Shown here: positions 40,797 through 50,004 of the stretch, piece by piece
Position numbering within the stretch: position 1 is the first letter of the stretch
How the letters are laid out: the number at the start of each line of letters is the position of its first letter
Assembly: GCA_964631565.1 (NCBI GenBank)
Contig: CAZVYJ010000016.1
Coordinates: 1-60,398, forward strand
DNA from: CAZVYJ01 sp964631565
GTDB lineage: Bacteria; Planctomycetota; Phycisphaerae; SM23-33
Direction of reading: 5' to 3'
DNA length: 60,398 nt
Notes under the pieces: model-generated
What the model was told of the DNA's origin: nothing
The model's input: only the letters and a program-made list of their open reading frames with translations
Databases searched by the model: none
Made by a program: the position numbers and the translations under genes

Positions 40797-43700
40797 TTAC
40801 GCGCCGACGGCCTGAAGCTCTTCGCTGCTGTGCTCGCCGATTTCCTCGAAACGGACGGAAATGCGCTTCGAAACGCCCGGTTCCTGCATGGTCACGCCGT
40901 AGAGGACGTTGGCCATGCTCATCGTACGCTTGGCGTGCGATATGATAATGAACTGGCTTTCCGAGACGAACTCGGCGATGAGGCGGTTGAACCGCTCGTT
41001 GTTGGCTTCGTCGAGTGCGGCGTCGACTTCGTCCAGCAGGCAGAACGGCGACGGGCGCGACCTGAAGATGCTGAACAGCAGGGCCAGCGCGGTCATCGTC
41101 TTCTCGCCGCCGGACAGCAGCGTCAGGCTGCGAAGCTCCTTGCCGGGGGGACGGGCGACGATTTCGATTCCGCTTTCCAGTATGTCTTCCGGGTTTGACA
41201 GGAGTATGTCGGCCCGGCCGCCGCCGAACAGCTTGCGGAACAGGTCCTGGAAATTGGTGCGGATTTTCTCGAACGCCTCGGCGAACCGCTCGCGGCTTTC
41301 CTTGTTGATGCGGCGGATAAGCTCCTCGAGCTGGTTCTGCGAGGTCCTGATGTCTTCAAGCTGCTTCGTGAGGAACTCCTGCCGCTTTTCAAGCTCGTCC
41401 TGCTCGGCGATTGCGTCGAGGTTGACGTTGCCGAGGCGCTCGATCTTGTCGCGAAGCTCCTTGATTTCGTTTTCCACGGCGGCCCAGTCGCGCTGGTCGT
41501 CGTGCTGGTAGCCGGCCAGCAGCTCGGTGAGGTTCATGCCCATCTCGTCGCTCGCGCGGGAGATGATATTCTCTATGCGGACGTCGATTTCACCAAGCTC
41601 TATCTTTGCGGCGCCGGCTTTTTCGGAGGCGGCCTCCTGCAGCTTGCGGTGCTCGTTGAGCTGGTTGCGGATTTCTTCGAGCCGAGCGGCCAGCCCGCGG
41701 CGGCTTTCTTCGATGTCCGCCGATTCGACGTTAAGCTGCTCCTGCCTGGCGTAAAGCTCGTCGACTTCCTGGTGCGCCTTCGTTATCGCCTGCTCGGCTT
41801 CGCTGCGGCGCTGGCGGTTGAGTTCTATCTGCGACCGGCCGGCCGACAGCTCGCACGACCACTGCTCCTGCTGGTTGTTGAGGGCGTTCATCGCGTCGCG
41901 AAGCGCGACTTTGCGGGCCTGCGCCTCGGCGAGCGAGACCTGGCACTGCGTCATCTGCTCCGACAGCTCTGCCTGCCTCTGCTGGGCGGAGGCGATGAGA
42001 GCGTCGAGCTTTTCGATTTCCCGCTGACGCTCGGCGTTGCGCTGCTCAAGCTCGGCGGCCTTTTCCCTGGCCTCGTGCTCCGCACGCACCGACGCCTCGA
42101 TGCCGGCCTTGATGTTCTCCATGTCGCCGGCGATGAGCGGCTTTTCATGTTCGAGCCGCGAAATTTCAGCGGAAAGCTGCGAGCGGCGGCTCTCGGCTTC
42201 GACGCGTTCGGTGTTGGCTTCATAGATGGCCGTCCGCAGCGACTGCTGGACGCCGTCGAGATGCTCCAGCTCGTTGCGGGCCGACTGCCTCTGCTGTTCG
42301 AGGGCGGCGATGCGGCCGTCGAGTTCGGTCAGTTCAGTCTGAAGCTGGGTGAGTTCGCTCTTTCGCGCGATTATGCCCGTGCCGCGATTGGCGGCGCCGA
42401 GTCTCACGCGGCCGTCGGCTTCAAGTACTTCGCCGGCCGGCGTCACGAACCTGTAGCCGGCGGGGCAGGCGGCGGCCGCCGCTGCCGCGTCGGGCAGCGA
42501 GCGAACGACCAGCGTCCTGCCGAACAGCCGCCACATTATCGGGGCAAGCTGCGGCTCGAAACGAACGTAGTCCATCACGCGGGCGGTCGCCTGCGGGCAG
42601 TCCAGCAGGTTGAAGTCCTCGCTGAGAGTGCCCAGATTGTCCATGCAGAGGAACTCCACCGCTCCCGTTTCGCCGAGAATTTCCGCAACCTGCCTGCTGG
42701 CGGCTGCCAGTTCGCTGAAGCTGTCGATGAGCAGGTGCTGATCCGCGCCCGCCAGTGCGGCTTCCACGACCGATGCGTGCTGGACGTCGGTTTCCAGGAA
42801 TTCGCCGAGCATTCCGCGGACGGCGGGCAAGCCGCCTTTTTTGCAGGCTTCCAGAACGCGCTTTACGCCCTGGCCGACGCCTTCGAGACGCTGCTGCATT
42901 TCCTTCAGCGCCTGGCTGCGGCTCTGGAGGGCGCTGCGTTTCTCGCGTGCGGCGGACAGGTCCGACTGGAGCCTGTGTTCGCTGTCGGCCAGCGTGCGGC
43001 TGGTGTTTTTGGTTTCTTCAAGCTTCGTCTGCGCGGCGGCGATTACTTCGTTCACATCGTCGAGCTTGGCGGCGACTTTCGCCCGTTCGGCCACCAGTTC
43101 ACTGAGCTGGTCGGATATTTTTTCCGCCCGCTCGGCCAGCCGCTGATGCTGGCTGCTCAGATTTTCTCGCCTGATGCCCGATGCGTTTATTTCGTTGTGA
43201 AGCTGGGCTGTGCGGCGGAGCAGGTCTATCGTGCCGGCTTTCTCGTCCTCCAGTTTGGCGCGGAGGTGGGTTATCGCCAGTTCACCGGCAGTGTGCTCCT
43301 GGCGGACTGCATCGTTTTTGCGGGCAAGCTCGACGGCCTGCGATTCGATCTGCTCCAGCTCGGTCGTCCGGCGGGAGATTTCTTCCCGGCCGGCCGCCAG
43401 TTTCGCTTCCAGCTCTTCGCACCTGGAGCATGTCGCGACAATCTGCTGGCCGAGTTCTTCGACGCGGGCTGTGAGCATTTCGGCCCGCTCCTGGCAGGTG
43501 AGTATCTGACCGCCGACTGCGGCGATGCGGCTTTGTATGTCACGGGCGGCCCGTTCGAGATCGACGGCTTCCACGTCGGCGCCGCTGCGTGCGGCCTCGA
43601 GCTGGTCGATTTTCGCGTGTATGGCTGCCAGTTCGTCGTTGCAGCGGTCAACCTTGTGCTGCAGCTCGTTGCGCTGGACCGAATGCGTGTGATACTGCGC

Positions 43701-44414
43701 CAGGAAGTACAGCGACTTAAGCTCCTTCAGACGTTCGCTGTAGGCCTGATAGTTGCGGGCCTTGCCGGCCTGGTACTTGATGGACCGCAGGCGCTTCTCA
43801 ACCTCGCCAAGGATGTCGGTGAGGCGGAGCAGGTTTTGCTCGACCCGCTCGACCTTGCGAAGGGCCTCTTTCTTGCGGGCCTTGTATTTGCTGATTCCGG
43901 CGGCTTCGTCGAAGATGGCACGGCGTTCTTCCTGCGACGCCTGCAGGAACGCGCCGACGCGGCCCTGTTCGATAAGGCTGTACGCGTCAACGCCCACGCC
44001 GGTGTCCATGAACATCTCGCGGATGTCTTTCAGGCGGCAGATGACCTTGTTGATGAGGTATTCACTCTGTCCGCTGCGGTAGAGCCTGCGGGTCACCGAC
44101 ACTTCCCCGTTGGAGGCCGACTCGCCGTCGATGTTGTACTGGAGCAGGCCTTCGGAGTTGTCGAAAACGAGCGTGACCTCGGCCATGCCGGCTGGGCGGC
44201 GATTGGCTGAGCCGTTGAAGATAACGTCGAGCATTTCCGAGCCGCGGAGGCTCTTGGCGGATTGTTCCCCCAGAACCCATTTAACGGCGTCGACGATGTT
44301 GCTCTTACCGCATCCGTTGGGACCGACGACGCAGCTTATGCCGTCGTCAAACTCGAAAACGGTCCTGTCAGCGAAACTCTTGAATCCGGACAGAATCAGT
44401 TTCTTGAATTTCAT
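40797..44414 (-). CDS. smc: Chromosome segregation protein SMC
   Basis: 1205 aa. A condensin ATPase that organises and segregates the chromosome. The head starts FKKLILSGFKSFADRTVFEF with the Walker A GPNGCGKSN. Long coiled coils (about 170-500 and 680-1000) flank a hinge near 515-640 (VRGMLGEFLETD; AGYRFVTPAGEVLEADGRV). The C-terminal head has LSGGEKTMTALALLFSIF and Walker B PFCLLDEVDAALDEANNERF. Start: AAGGAAG runs right up to an ATG at 44423, too close to use, but is well spaced (9 bases) for the ATG at 44414, so that is chosen. No scpA/scpB is in the window. Confidence 0.95.
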   Translation of the reverse strand: MKFKKLILSGFKSFADRTVFEFDDGISCVVGPNGCGKSNIVDAVKWVLGEQSAKSLRGSEMLDVIFNGSANRRPAGMAEVTLVFDNSEGLLQYNIDGESASNGEVSVTRRLYRSGQSEYLINKVICRLKDIREMFMDTGVGVDAYSLIEQGRVGAFLQASQEERRAIFDEAAGISKYKARKKEALRKVERVEQNLLRLTDILGEVEKRLRSIKYQAGKARNYQAYSERLKELKSLYFLAQYHTHSVQRNELQHKVDRCNDELAAIHAKIDQLEAARSGADVEAVDLERAARDIQSRIAAVGGQILTCQERAEMLTARVEELGQQIVATCSRCEELEAKLAAGREEISRRTTELEQIESQAVELARKNDAVRQEHTAGELAITHLRAKLEDEKAGTIDLLRRTAQLHNEINASGIRRENLSSQHQRLAERAEKISDQLSELVAERAKVAAKLDDVNEVIAAAQTKLEETKNTSRTLADSEHRLQSDLSAAREKRSALQSRSQALKEMQQRLEGVGQGVKRVLEACKKGGLPAVRGMLGEFLETDVQHASVVEAALAGADQHLLIDSFSELAAASRQVAEILGETGAVEFLCMDNLGTLSEDFNLLDCPQATARVMDYVRFEPQLAPIMWRLFGRTLVVRSLPDAAAAAAACPAGYRFVTPAGEVLEADGRVRLGAANRGTGIIARKSELTQLQTELTELDGRIAALEQQRQSARNELEHLDGVQQSLRTAIYEANTERVEAESRRSQLSAEISRLEHEKPLIAGDMENIKAGIEASVRAEHEAREKAAELEQRNAERQREIEKLDALIASAQQRQAELSEQMTQCQVSLAEAQARKVALRDAMNALNNQQEQWSCELSAGRSQIELNRQRRSEAEQAITKAHQEVDELYARQEQLNVESADIEESRRGLAARLEEIRNQLNEHRKLQEAASEKAGAAKIELGEIDVRIENIISRASDEMGMNLTELLAGYQHDDQRDWAAVENEIKELRDKIERLGNVNLDAIAEQDELEKRQEFLTKQLEDIRTSQNQLEELIRRINKESRERFAEAFEKIRTNFQDLFRKLFGGGRADILLSNPEDILESGIEIVARPPGKELRSLTLLSGGEKTMTALALLFSIFRSRPSPFCLLDEVDAALDEANNERFNRLIAEFVSESQFIIISHAKRTMSMANVLYGVTMQEPGVSKRISVRFEEIGEHSSEELQAVGA

Positions 44415-44470
44415 TTTAGGCATCTTCCTTAATGCACATATTCGCCGAACCATCCCTGGGCCGGCGGGCG

Positions 44471-46195
44471 CTACTCCTCAGACACATCCGGTCTGCCCTC
44501 TGAGATAACGCTTTGATAGATTTTCTGCATACCGGGCAGCTGTTGCAAGACGAATTTCGCCCGTATGTGCTTTTCCTCGCATAACCTGTAGAGAACGCCG
44601 ACGACCTGGCTGTAGGTCAGGCCGAGTCCTTCGACCTTGCCGTTTTCGTCGAGTTTAGCCGGCATTCCCATGGTTTTGACCAGCGACCGCACGAAGAAAT
44701 CGACCTTGAACGTTTCGCTAACGGTGTCGGTGCGGGGAATTTTCCTGAAAATACTCAGTTTATCGCTGTCGAAAAACGCGTTTATCGTGACCATGTCGTC
44801 CGGCGAATTGAAAAACATCGGCTTGGCCACCGTCATATCCCGGCCGAACAGCACGATCCGCGGCTCTTTCGTCTGTCTGGCGTAGATTACGTAATCCCGC
44901 CCGGTGGTGACTATATCCAGCTTGAATTGCCTGCCGATATCCGTCTGTTTTACTCGCGATACGTCGCCGTACTTGAGAAGGGCTTCGTAAGCCGCGATGC
45001 GCACCAGTTCGTTATCCGCGTCCAGAAGCTTGTTGAGCACCGGCACGGACTGGATGGCCAGTTTACTATGCATGCCCAGTTCTTCTATGGCGGGAATCTG
45101 CAGGGGCGAGTTGTCAGTCTGGGCGAAACGGCAGATTACATCCGTCGCCATCCGGTCGCCGAGGCGCATGCCGGCCCTCGCCGAGTAGAACGCCGTGTTG
45201 GGATTTCCGGATGAGTAAAGGGGCTGAATTATCGGAACGACCTCGCGTCCCATCGATTCGAGGGTTAATGACAGGTCGTCATGCGACGCCGACGGCTTTT
45301 CCATCAGCTTGGCGATTTCCCTTGCACGGATTTCCCACTCCTGGGGGTTTCCGATCGGCATGTGAAGTAAGAGGTTCAGGAAATGTTCGTAATTGTCCAT
45401 GTATTCCGGCGGGATCGTTATCTCCACCATTGTCTGGCCGGTGGCGTTGGCGACCTTGTCCTTGCCGGAAAATATCGTGTTGATTGTCCGCTGTATCTGG
45501 TTGGCTCGCGCATAATCGGGCTTGCGGAGCGTAAGACGTATGGGGCGGTTCTGGATTACTTCGCCTCCGCCGATTACCCGTCCTTCACGCAGCCTGCCCA
45601 TGCTTTCCGTCTTCGACGGATCGATAAACGGGTTGACGAACACCGGCCCGCCGCACTTGGCCCACGGTTTCAGGAATGCGCTGGACGTGTCCACGCCGCC
45701 GATCGCCAGCTGCATTTCGATGGGCATCAGTATGCCGCCCTCCAGGCTCTTGGTCTGCGTTTGCGGCAGGGCGGAAACGAACACATCGAACCTGGTTCCC
45801 GCGGGCGCTCCCGGCGGGATTATGCCGCGGACTTCCACGACGGCCGTGTCCAGGTCGTACAAAACCCTTTCGGCTGTGACTTTTTCCGTTCCGTAAATGT
45901 AGGACTGCAGGTTCTGCTTCAGCAGGTATTCCTTGAGCGGTTTGAGCAGGGGGGCCGGTACTTCCTTCGAGCCGTTCTTGCCGAGACGTATGACTATTCC
46001 ATAGGCATGGACAGGAAAGTTTCCGCCGCCTGAGATGCCGGCATATTCCGCGACCGTGCCTCTGATATGCTCGGGTATTTCGATGACAGGTTCCGCCGGG
46101 GTAAGCTTCTTTTTCTTGTCGTCATTATTACACCCGGCAAAGGTGAGGCACAGAATCACCGAGGCAGCGGTAAATAGGGCAATCTTGTTCAGCAT
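44471..46195 (-). CDS. FlgI-like lipoprotein with C-terminal HEAT-like region
   Basis: 574 aa. It has a lipoprotein signal with lipobox LTFAGC. Residues about 45-270 resemble the flagellar P-ring protein FlgI: VVEVRGIIPPGAPAGTRFDVFVSALPQTQTKSLEGGILMP, then RVIGGGEVIQNRPIRLTLRKPDYARANQIQRTINTIF. There is no other flagellar gene nearby, and the C-terminal half (about 285-430) is HEAT-like (AIEELGMHSKLAIQSVPVLNKLLDADNELVRIAAYEALL), ending in a region of unknown fold. It is anchored in the envelope. This looks like a repurposed FlgI domain, perhaps a ring- or surface-forming protein; that is inference. Confidence 0.72.
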   Translation of the reverse strand: MLNKIALFTAASVILCLTFAGCNNDDKKKKLTPAEPVIEIPEHIRGTVAEYAGISGGGNFPVHAYGIVIRLGKNGSKEVPAPLLKPLKEYLLKQNLQSYIYGTEKVTAERVLYDLDTAVVEVRGIIPPGAPAGTRFDVFVSALPQTQTKSLEGGILMPIEMQLAIGGVDTSSAFLKPWAKCGGPVFVNPFIDPSKTESMGRLREGRVIGGGEVIQNRPIRLTLRKPDYARANQIQRTINTIFSGKDKVANATGQTMVEITIPPEYMDNYEHFLNLLLHMPIGNPQEWEIRAREIAKLMEKPSASHDDLSLTLESMGREVVPIIQPLYSSGNPNTAFYSARAGMRLGDRMATDVICRFAQTDNSPLQIPAIEELGMHSKLAIQSVPVLNKLLDADNELVRIAAYEALLKYGDVSRVKQTDIGRQFKLDIVTTGRDYVIYARQTKEPRIVLFGRDMTVAKPMFFNSPDDMVTINAFFDSDKLSIFRKIPRTDTVSETFKVDFFVRSLVKTMGMPAKLDENGKVEGLGLTYSQVVGVLYRLCEEKHIRAKFVLQQLPGMQKIYQSVISEGRPDVSEE

Positions 46196-46503
46196 GTTGC
46201 ATACACCTGCCTTGCTGTATTTATCGGACCCTTGAAAACCGGGCCTTTAGGGTTTGTTTCCTGCGGATTATGCGACTTTTGCCGTGTCGGTCCAAGGATA
46301 ATTCGGATAATTCCGCCCCGTTGGCAACCTGTGCATCACAGGACGTTCCGCACCGGCGAAACCGTTTTTCGCCGGCGATCCACCGCAGGCCAATCTCCTG
46401 TCGGGAATGATTACAAATCTTATGAAGGCGGCATTATACAACGGCGGGCGAGTCTTTGCGACACGCCCGCCGAAATTATTGAAGATAAACTAGGATTTTT
46501 CCG
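46196..46503. other. Structured leader candidate upstream of the FlgI-like gene
   Basis: 308 bases without a gene. On the minus strand the region 46425-46300, upstream of the FlgI-like gene, has stacked hairpins: CCGGCGAAA/TTTCGCCGG at 46353-46375, CCTGTG/CACAGG at 46328-46342 and CGGAATTATCCG at 46304-46315. A TATAAT (46433-46438) sits at its upstream end, though the -35 is poor. A terminator-like hairpin for the LysM gene lies at 46441-46471. This may be a long structured 5' UTR. I match it to no known riboswitch. Confidence 0.35.
46441..46471 (-). terminator. Hairpin after the LysM gene
   Basis: CGGCGGGCG...CGCCCGCCG stem, nine GC-rich pairs, 33 bases beyond the LysM stop. On the minus strand it is followed by TTGTATAAT, so it has little T-run and may double as the upstream flank of a promoter. 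Confidence 0.5.
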
Positions 46504-47556
46504 TTAGTCGAACACTTCGCCCTTGTCGTTGGTGACAGTATTCGTATCCGGTTCCACGGGTTCGATACGCTCGACGGTCCGTTCCGTGGTCCGTTCGGTG
46601 GTCCGGGCAGGCGTGCTCGGCGTCGTGCGGCTTGCGGCCGCCGTATTGCTGCCGGCCGGTTTGGGCGGAATAACTATCTTCTGGCCTGACTTCAGACCGT
46701 CGGCGGGTATGTTCTTGTTGGCTTCCTGGATTATGTTGAACAGGTTGCCGTCGCCATACTGCTCCTTGGCTATCTTCCAGTATGAGTCGCCGTCTTTGAC
46801 GATGTACGTGCTGCCGCCGCTGATTGTCTTTGTAAGCGTGCCTGGCTTTTCTTCCGCCGTGTTGGAGATTACGCCTGTGGTCCTGGGCAGCGGCGGGATC
46901 TTCAGCACATCGCCGGCGTGCAGGCTGGTGGACTCAACGCCCGGATTTGCGTCCCTTATTAACGTCCAGTACTTGGCGTTGCCGTATTCTATCTTCGCGA
47001 TAGCGGTGAAGCCGCTTTCGCCCTCACGGACCGTGTGAAATCTCATTTTGTCCGTATCTGTGGTCTTTGAGATGCCCGTGTCCGACTTGACCAGGTTTGT
47101 GCTGCCGGTGCCGGTTGTTTTGGAAGTGAAGGACGGCGTCGCCTTGTCATAGCTGGAATCACCCGTGTCTTCCATGAGCACGCCGGGCTTGCGGCCGTAT
47201 GTTTTTGTCTCTGTCGGCGCGGAGAACTTAAAATCATCCTTGGGCTTCGCCACAAGGTCGCCGCTCTTGTCCTGAGTTTTTGTCAGGCTTTCCGCGGGCG
47301 GAAGCAAGTCGCCGCTTTTGCCTACCTTTATGATTCCGCCGCCATCGCCGCTGGAGCCGGAATTGTTGGCTCGCATGGCGAAGGCGTCGTCTCCGGGCGG
47401 GACGATGATATTCCGACTGTCGCTGTCGGCCTTCGCCTTCGCCTGATCTTTATTCGTGTTTTCCGAAGTATCGTTGCTGGTCATTACAAAGTATGCAACC
47501 AGACCTATGGCCAGCAGAAGAGCAACAGCTATCCCGATTTTATAATCTGTGCGCAT
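46504..47556 (-). CDS. LysM-domain membrane-anchored protein
   Basis: 350 aa. One N-terminal membrane segment (IGIAVALLLAIGLVAYFVM, residues 7-25), a low-complexity Ser/Thr/Lys linker, then two LysM domains for peptidoglycan binding: about 165-225 (FHTVREGESGFTAIAKIEYGN ... GDVLKIPPL) and about 245-300 (YIVKDGDSYWKIAKEQYGDGN ... GQKIVIPPKP). The C-terminus is Thr/Arg-rich repeats (TTERTTERTVER). It should tie the envelope to peptidoglycan. GGGAGGTGCC precedes the ATG. Confidence 0.88.
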   Translation of the reverse strand: MRTDYKIGIAVALLLAIGLVAYFVMTSNDTSENTNKDQAKAKADSDSRNIIVPPGDDAFAMRANNSGSSGDGGGIIKVGKSGDLLPPAESLTKTQDKSGDLVAKPKDDFKFSAPTETKTYGRKPGVLMEDTGDSSYDKATPSFTSKTTGTGSTNLVKSDTGISKTTDTDKMRFHTVREGESGFTAIAKIEYGNAKYWTLIRDANPGVESTSLHAGDVLKIPPLPRTTGVISNTAEEKPGTLTKTISGGSTYIVKDGDSYWKIAKEQYGDGNLFNIIQEANKNIPADGLKSGQKIVIPPKPAGSNTAAASRTTPSTPARTTERTTERTVERIEPVEPDTNTVTNDKGEVFD

Positions 47557-47672
47557 AAGGCACCTCCCACAAGCAACCGGCTTCTGAAATTTGAACTCAC
47601 TCGCCCGCTAATATTAAATCCGCACCTGTCCGCAGGCAAATGAAATAAATTATTCCGAATTCCCGGAGGAAT

Positions 47673-48872
47673 CTATTTTTTTGTCACGCAGGCGGCGGTG
47701 TCCCTGGCTATCATAAGTTCTTCATTGGTTGGGACAACCCAAATCGCCAGGGCCGAAGAATCGGTCGTAATCGGCCCGTATTTCCCGCGGATTGTATCGA
47801 TATTCCGTTTTTCGTCCGGCTCGGCGCCCAGACGCTTTAGACTTTCGCAGATTACCTTGCGGATCTGCAGCGAATTTTCGCCGATGCCGCCCGTCAGCAC
47901 CACCGCATCGACATCGGGCAGGATGCCGTAGTAGGCGCTGATGTACTTCACCACCCTGTAGACGAACATCTTCGTCGCCAGTTCCGCCCGGGCGTCGCCT
48001 TTTTCGGCGGCGGCGATCAGGTCCCGCATATCGTTGCTGAACCCGCTGACGCCGATCAGGCCGGATTTTTTGTTCAGTATGTTGTCCAGTTTTTCCGCCG
48101 TGAAGCCCTTGGAAAGCATGTAGAAGATGACGGCCGGGTCAATATCCCCGCTGCGGGTGCCCATAATCAGGCCCTCCAGCGGGGTCATGCCCATGGAGTG
48201 GTCAACCGCCTTGCCGCCGGCGACCGCGGTAATGGAGCAGCCGTTGCCCAGATGCGTGGTTATCAGGTTCACCCTGTCAACCGGCTTGCCGAGCAGCTCG
48301 GCCGCACGATGCGTGACGTAGCGATGGCTCGTGCCGTGGAAGCCGTACTTGCGAACGTGATACTTGGTATACCATTCGTCCGGCACGGCGTAGCGGTGCG
48401 CGTGCGGCGGCAGAGTGGCGAGAAAAGCGGTGTCGAAAACGGCGACGTGCGGAACATGCGGCATGGCCTGCATCGCGCCGCGAATGCCTGAAAGGTTCGG
48501 CGGGTTGTGCAGCGGGGCAAGCTCGCAGTTGCGGCTGATTATGCCGATGAGCTCGTCGTCGATGATTCGCGATTCGGTTACTTCCTCGCCGCCGTGAACC
48601 ACGCGATGCCCGACGGCCTGAATTTCGTCTATGCTTTTGATGACGCCGATTTTGGCATCGGCCAGGGCTTCGATGATGATTTTCATTGCAGCCGAGTGGT
48701 CGGGGGCGTCGACCTGCCTGTCCGCCCTGGCGTTTCCGTAGGTATGATGCAGCACCGCGTCGTTTGAGCCGACACGCTCGACGATGCCCTTGGCCAGCAC
48801 CGTCTCATTGGTCATGCTGAAAAGCTGGTACTTGATGGAACTGCTGCCGCAGTTCACGACGAAAATTTTCAT
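47673..48872 (-). CDS. ackA: Acetate kinase (canonical copy)
   Basis: 399 aa. It converts acetyl phosphate and ADP to acetate and ATP. The standard motifs are present: VVNCGSSSIKY, AVGHRVVHGGE (Arg91), LHNPP, AVFDTAF (Asp148), YGFHGTSHRY, THLGNGCS (Asn211), GTRSGDIDP (Arg241), LTGGIGENS and PTNEE. This contrasts with the microcompartment copy at 20211-21404. ATG at 48872 (MKIFVVN) has GAGAGGATC in front; upstream in-frame codons are outside the family. A candidate promoter is at 48909-48938. Confidence 0.95.
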   Translation of the reverse strand: MKIFVVNCGSSSIKYQLFSMTNETVLAKGIVERVGSNDAVLHHTYGNARADRQVDAPDHSAAMKIIIEALADAKIGVIKSIDEIQAVGHRVVHGGEEVTESRIIDDELIGIISRNCELAPLHNPPNLSGIRGAMQAMPHVPHVAVFDTAFLATLPPHAHRYAVPDEWYTKYHVRKYGFHGTSHRYVTHRAAELLGKPVDRVNLITTHLGNGCSITAVAGGKAVDHSMGMTPLEGLIMGTRSGDIDPAVIFYMLSKGFTAEKLDNILNKKSGLIGVSGFSNDMRDLIAAAEKGDARAELATKMFVYRVVKYISAYYGILPDVDAVVLTGGIGENSLQIRKVICESLKRLGAEPDEKRNIDTIRGKYGPITTDSSALAIWVVPTNEELMIARDTAACVTKK

Positions 48873-49219
48873 CAATGATCCTCTCGAACTCTGCTGCCGG
48901 GTGTGCTGCTTATAATTCAAAAGCCATAAGTATTTGAAATATCCCGGCCTGTCAAGCGGGCGATGCATGTTTGCGGCAATTATGGGCGAATTCATGCGTC
49001 GGCCGTGCAGACTATGGCGATACGGCCTCGAGGTTTAACACCGGCCGCCGGATTCGGCAACTGGCAAAAGAAGTATCTTTTTTTCGGAAAAAACTTGCGA
49101 TTTTCCCGTAGAGATGTGGAGAATACGCATCAGACGGCATTTCTGCATCGAGTTCTTGATGTGCGCATTTGGGCTGAACGGATTCTGAACATAAACGCAT
49201 CTCTAATAAGGAGAAAACT
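48873..49219. other. Divergent intergenic region between ackA and a membrane-protein pair
   Basis: 347 bases with the two gene starts. The minus strand has a candidate ackA promoter (see entry). The plus-strand gene at 49220 has AATAAGGAG before its ATG. Otherwise I see nothing clear. Confidence 0.5.
48909..48938 (-). promoter_or_regulatory. Candidate promoter of canonical ackA
   Basis: On the minus strand, TTCAAA, 18-base spacer, TATAAG, ending 37 bases before the ATG. Four of six matches at each box; moderate only. Confidence 0.35.
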
Positions 49220-49903
49220 ATGGACCCGAAAGTGCTTTCACGTCTTGCGATGGGTGTTTGCCTTATCCTTTCCGTGCTGCTGATCATTTTCTTCTTCCTT
49301 GCCTTGGTGGAATGCGGCCCATCCGACAAGGCGAAAGAAACGGCGAAGAAATTTGGCGGCGAACTGAAGGAAGAGGACACAGAGGGCATGACGGCCAGCG
49401 GTCTGCAGTTGACTATCGGTACGGTTACTATGCCTGAGAAAGATTCTAAAGAAAGCAAAGAAGAAGCCGATAAGGCAGTCAGTGCCCGGCCGTGGTTTAT
49501 TCTGAGCCTGCTCGTGCCGCTGGCGGCATTGGCCGCTGCCGGCGCAGGTCTTATGGGCAAGATGCCGACAGGTTTGTGCGGTGTGGCGCTTGCAGTGCTG
49601 GGCATACTCGGATTACTGCTGATTATTATGGCGGTCAACACCGACTATGTTGGCGACATCGTTGACTATCAGGTGGAAAAAATGAAGGAAGCCAAAGCCC
49701 CTGAGTCGGCGATTGAGAATGCCAAAAAGGAAGGCCGAAAACTTCTTGAGGAGAGCATGGATGTTTCCGGCACGGGCATTGGATGGACATCATTCGTGCT
49801 CTACATCGTCATTCTGCTCGGCGGCGCTGCGGTAGTGGTCGCCCCGGCTCTTGGAGGCAAGGGCGGCGCGTGCTGTTCCCAGACGCCTACGCCATCTGCA
49901 TAA
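49220..49903 (+). CDS. Multi-pass membrane protein (tandem paralogue 1)
   Basis: 227 aa. About four membrane helices: LAMGVCLILSVLLIIFFFLAL, FILSLLVPLAALAAAGAG, GVALAVLGILGLLLIIMAV and FVLYIVILLGGAAVVVAPAL, with a soluble segment between the first two (residues 32-90, charged) and another before the last. The layout and the ARPWFIL motif are shared with the next gene, so the pair is a tandem duplication. No family recognised. Strong AAGGAG before the ATG; about 100 bases from its paralogue, with a hairpin between. Confidence 0.75.
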   Translation: MDPKVLSRLAMGVCLILSVLLIIFFFLALVECGPSDKAKETAKKFGGELKEEDTEGMTASGLQLTIGTVTMPEKDSKESKEEADKAVSARPWFILSLLVPLAALAAAGAGLMGKMPTGLCGVALAVLGILGLLLIIMAVNTDYVGDIVDYQVEKMKEAKAPESAIENAKKEGRKLLEESMDVSGTGIGWTSFVLYIVILLGGAAVVVAPALGGKGGACCSQTPTPSA

Positions 49904-49938
49904 GAATTTGACGCCGTAATTTTTACCTGCACTTTCAT

Positions 49939-49969
49939 GCGTGGCGGTCCAACGGTTGGGCCGCCACGC
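49939..49969. other. Hairpin between the tandem membrane-protein genes
   Basis: GCGTGGCGG-TCCAA-CGG-TTGG-GCCGCCACGC: a long stem of 9 plus 4 pairs. There is no T-run, so it is more likely an RNA-stability or partial attenuation element than a terminator. Confidence 0.55.
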
Positions 49970-50004
49970 AGTGCTAATGGGGATTTTCATTTGGGAGTCA
50001 GTTT

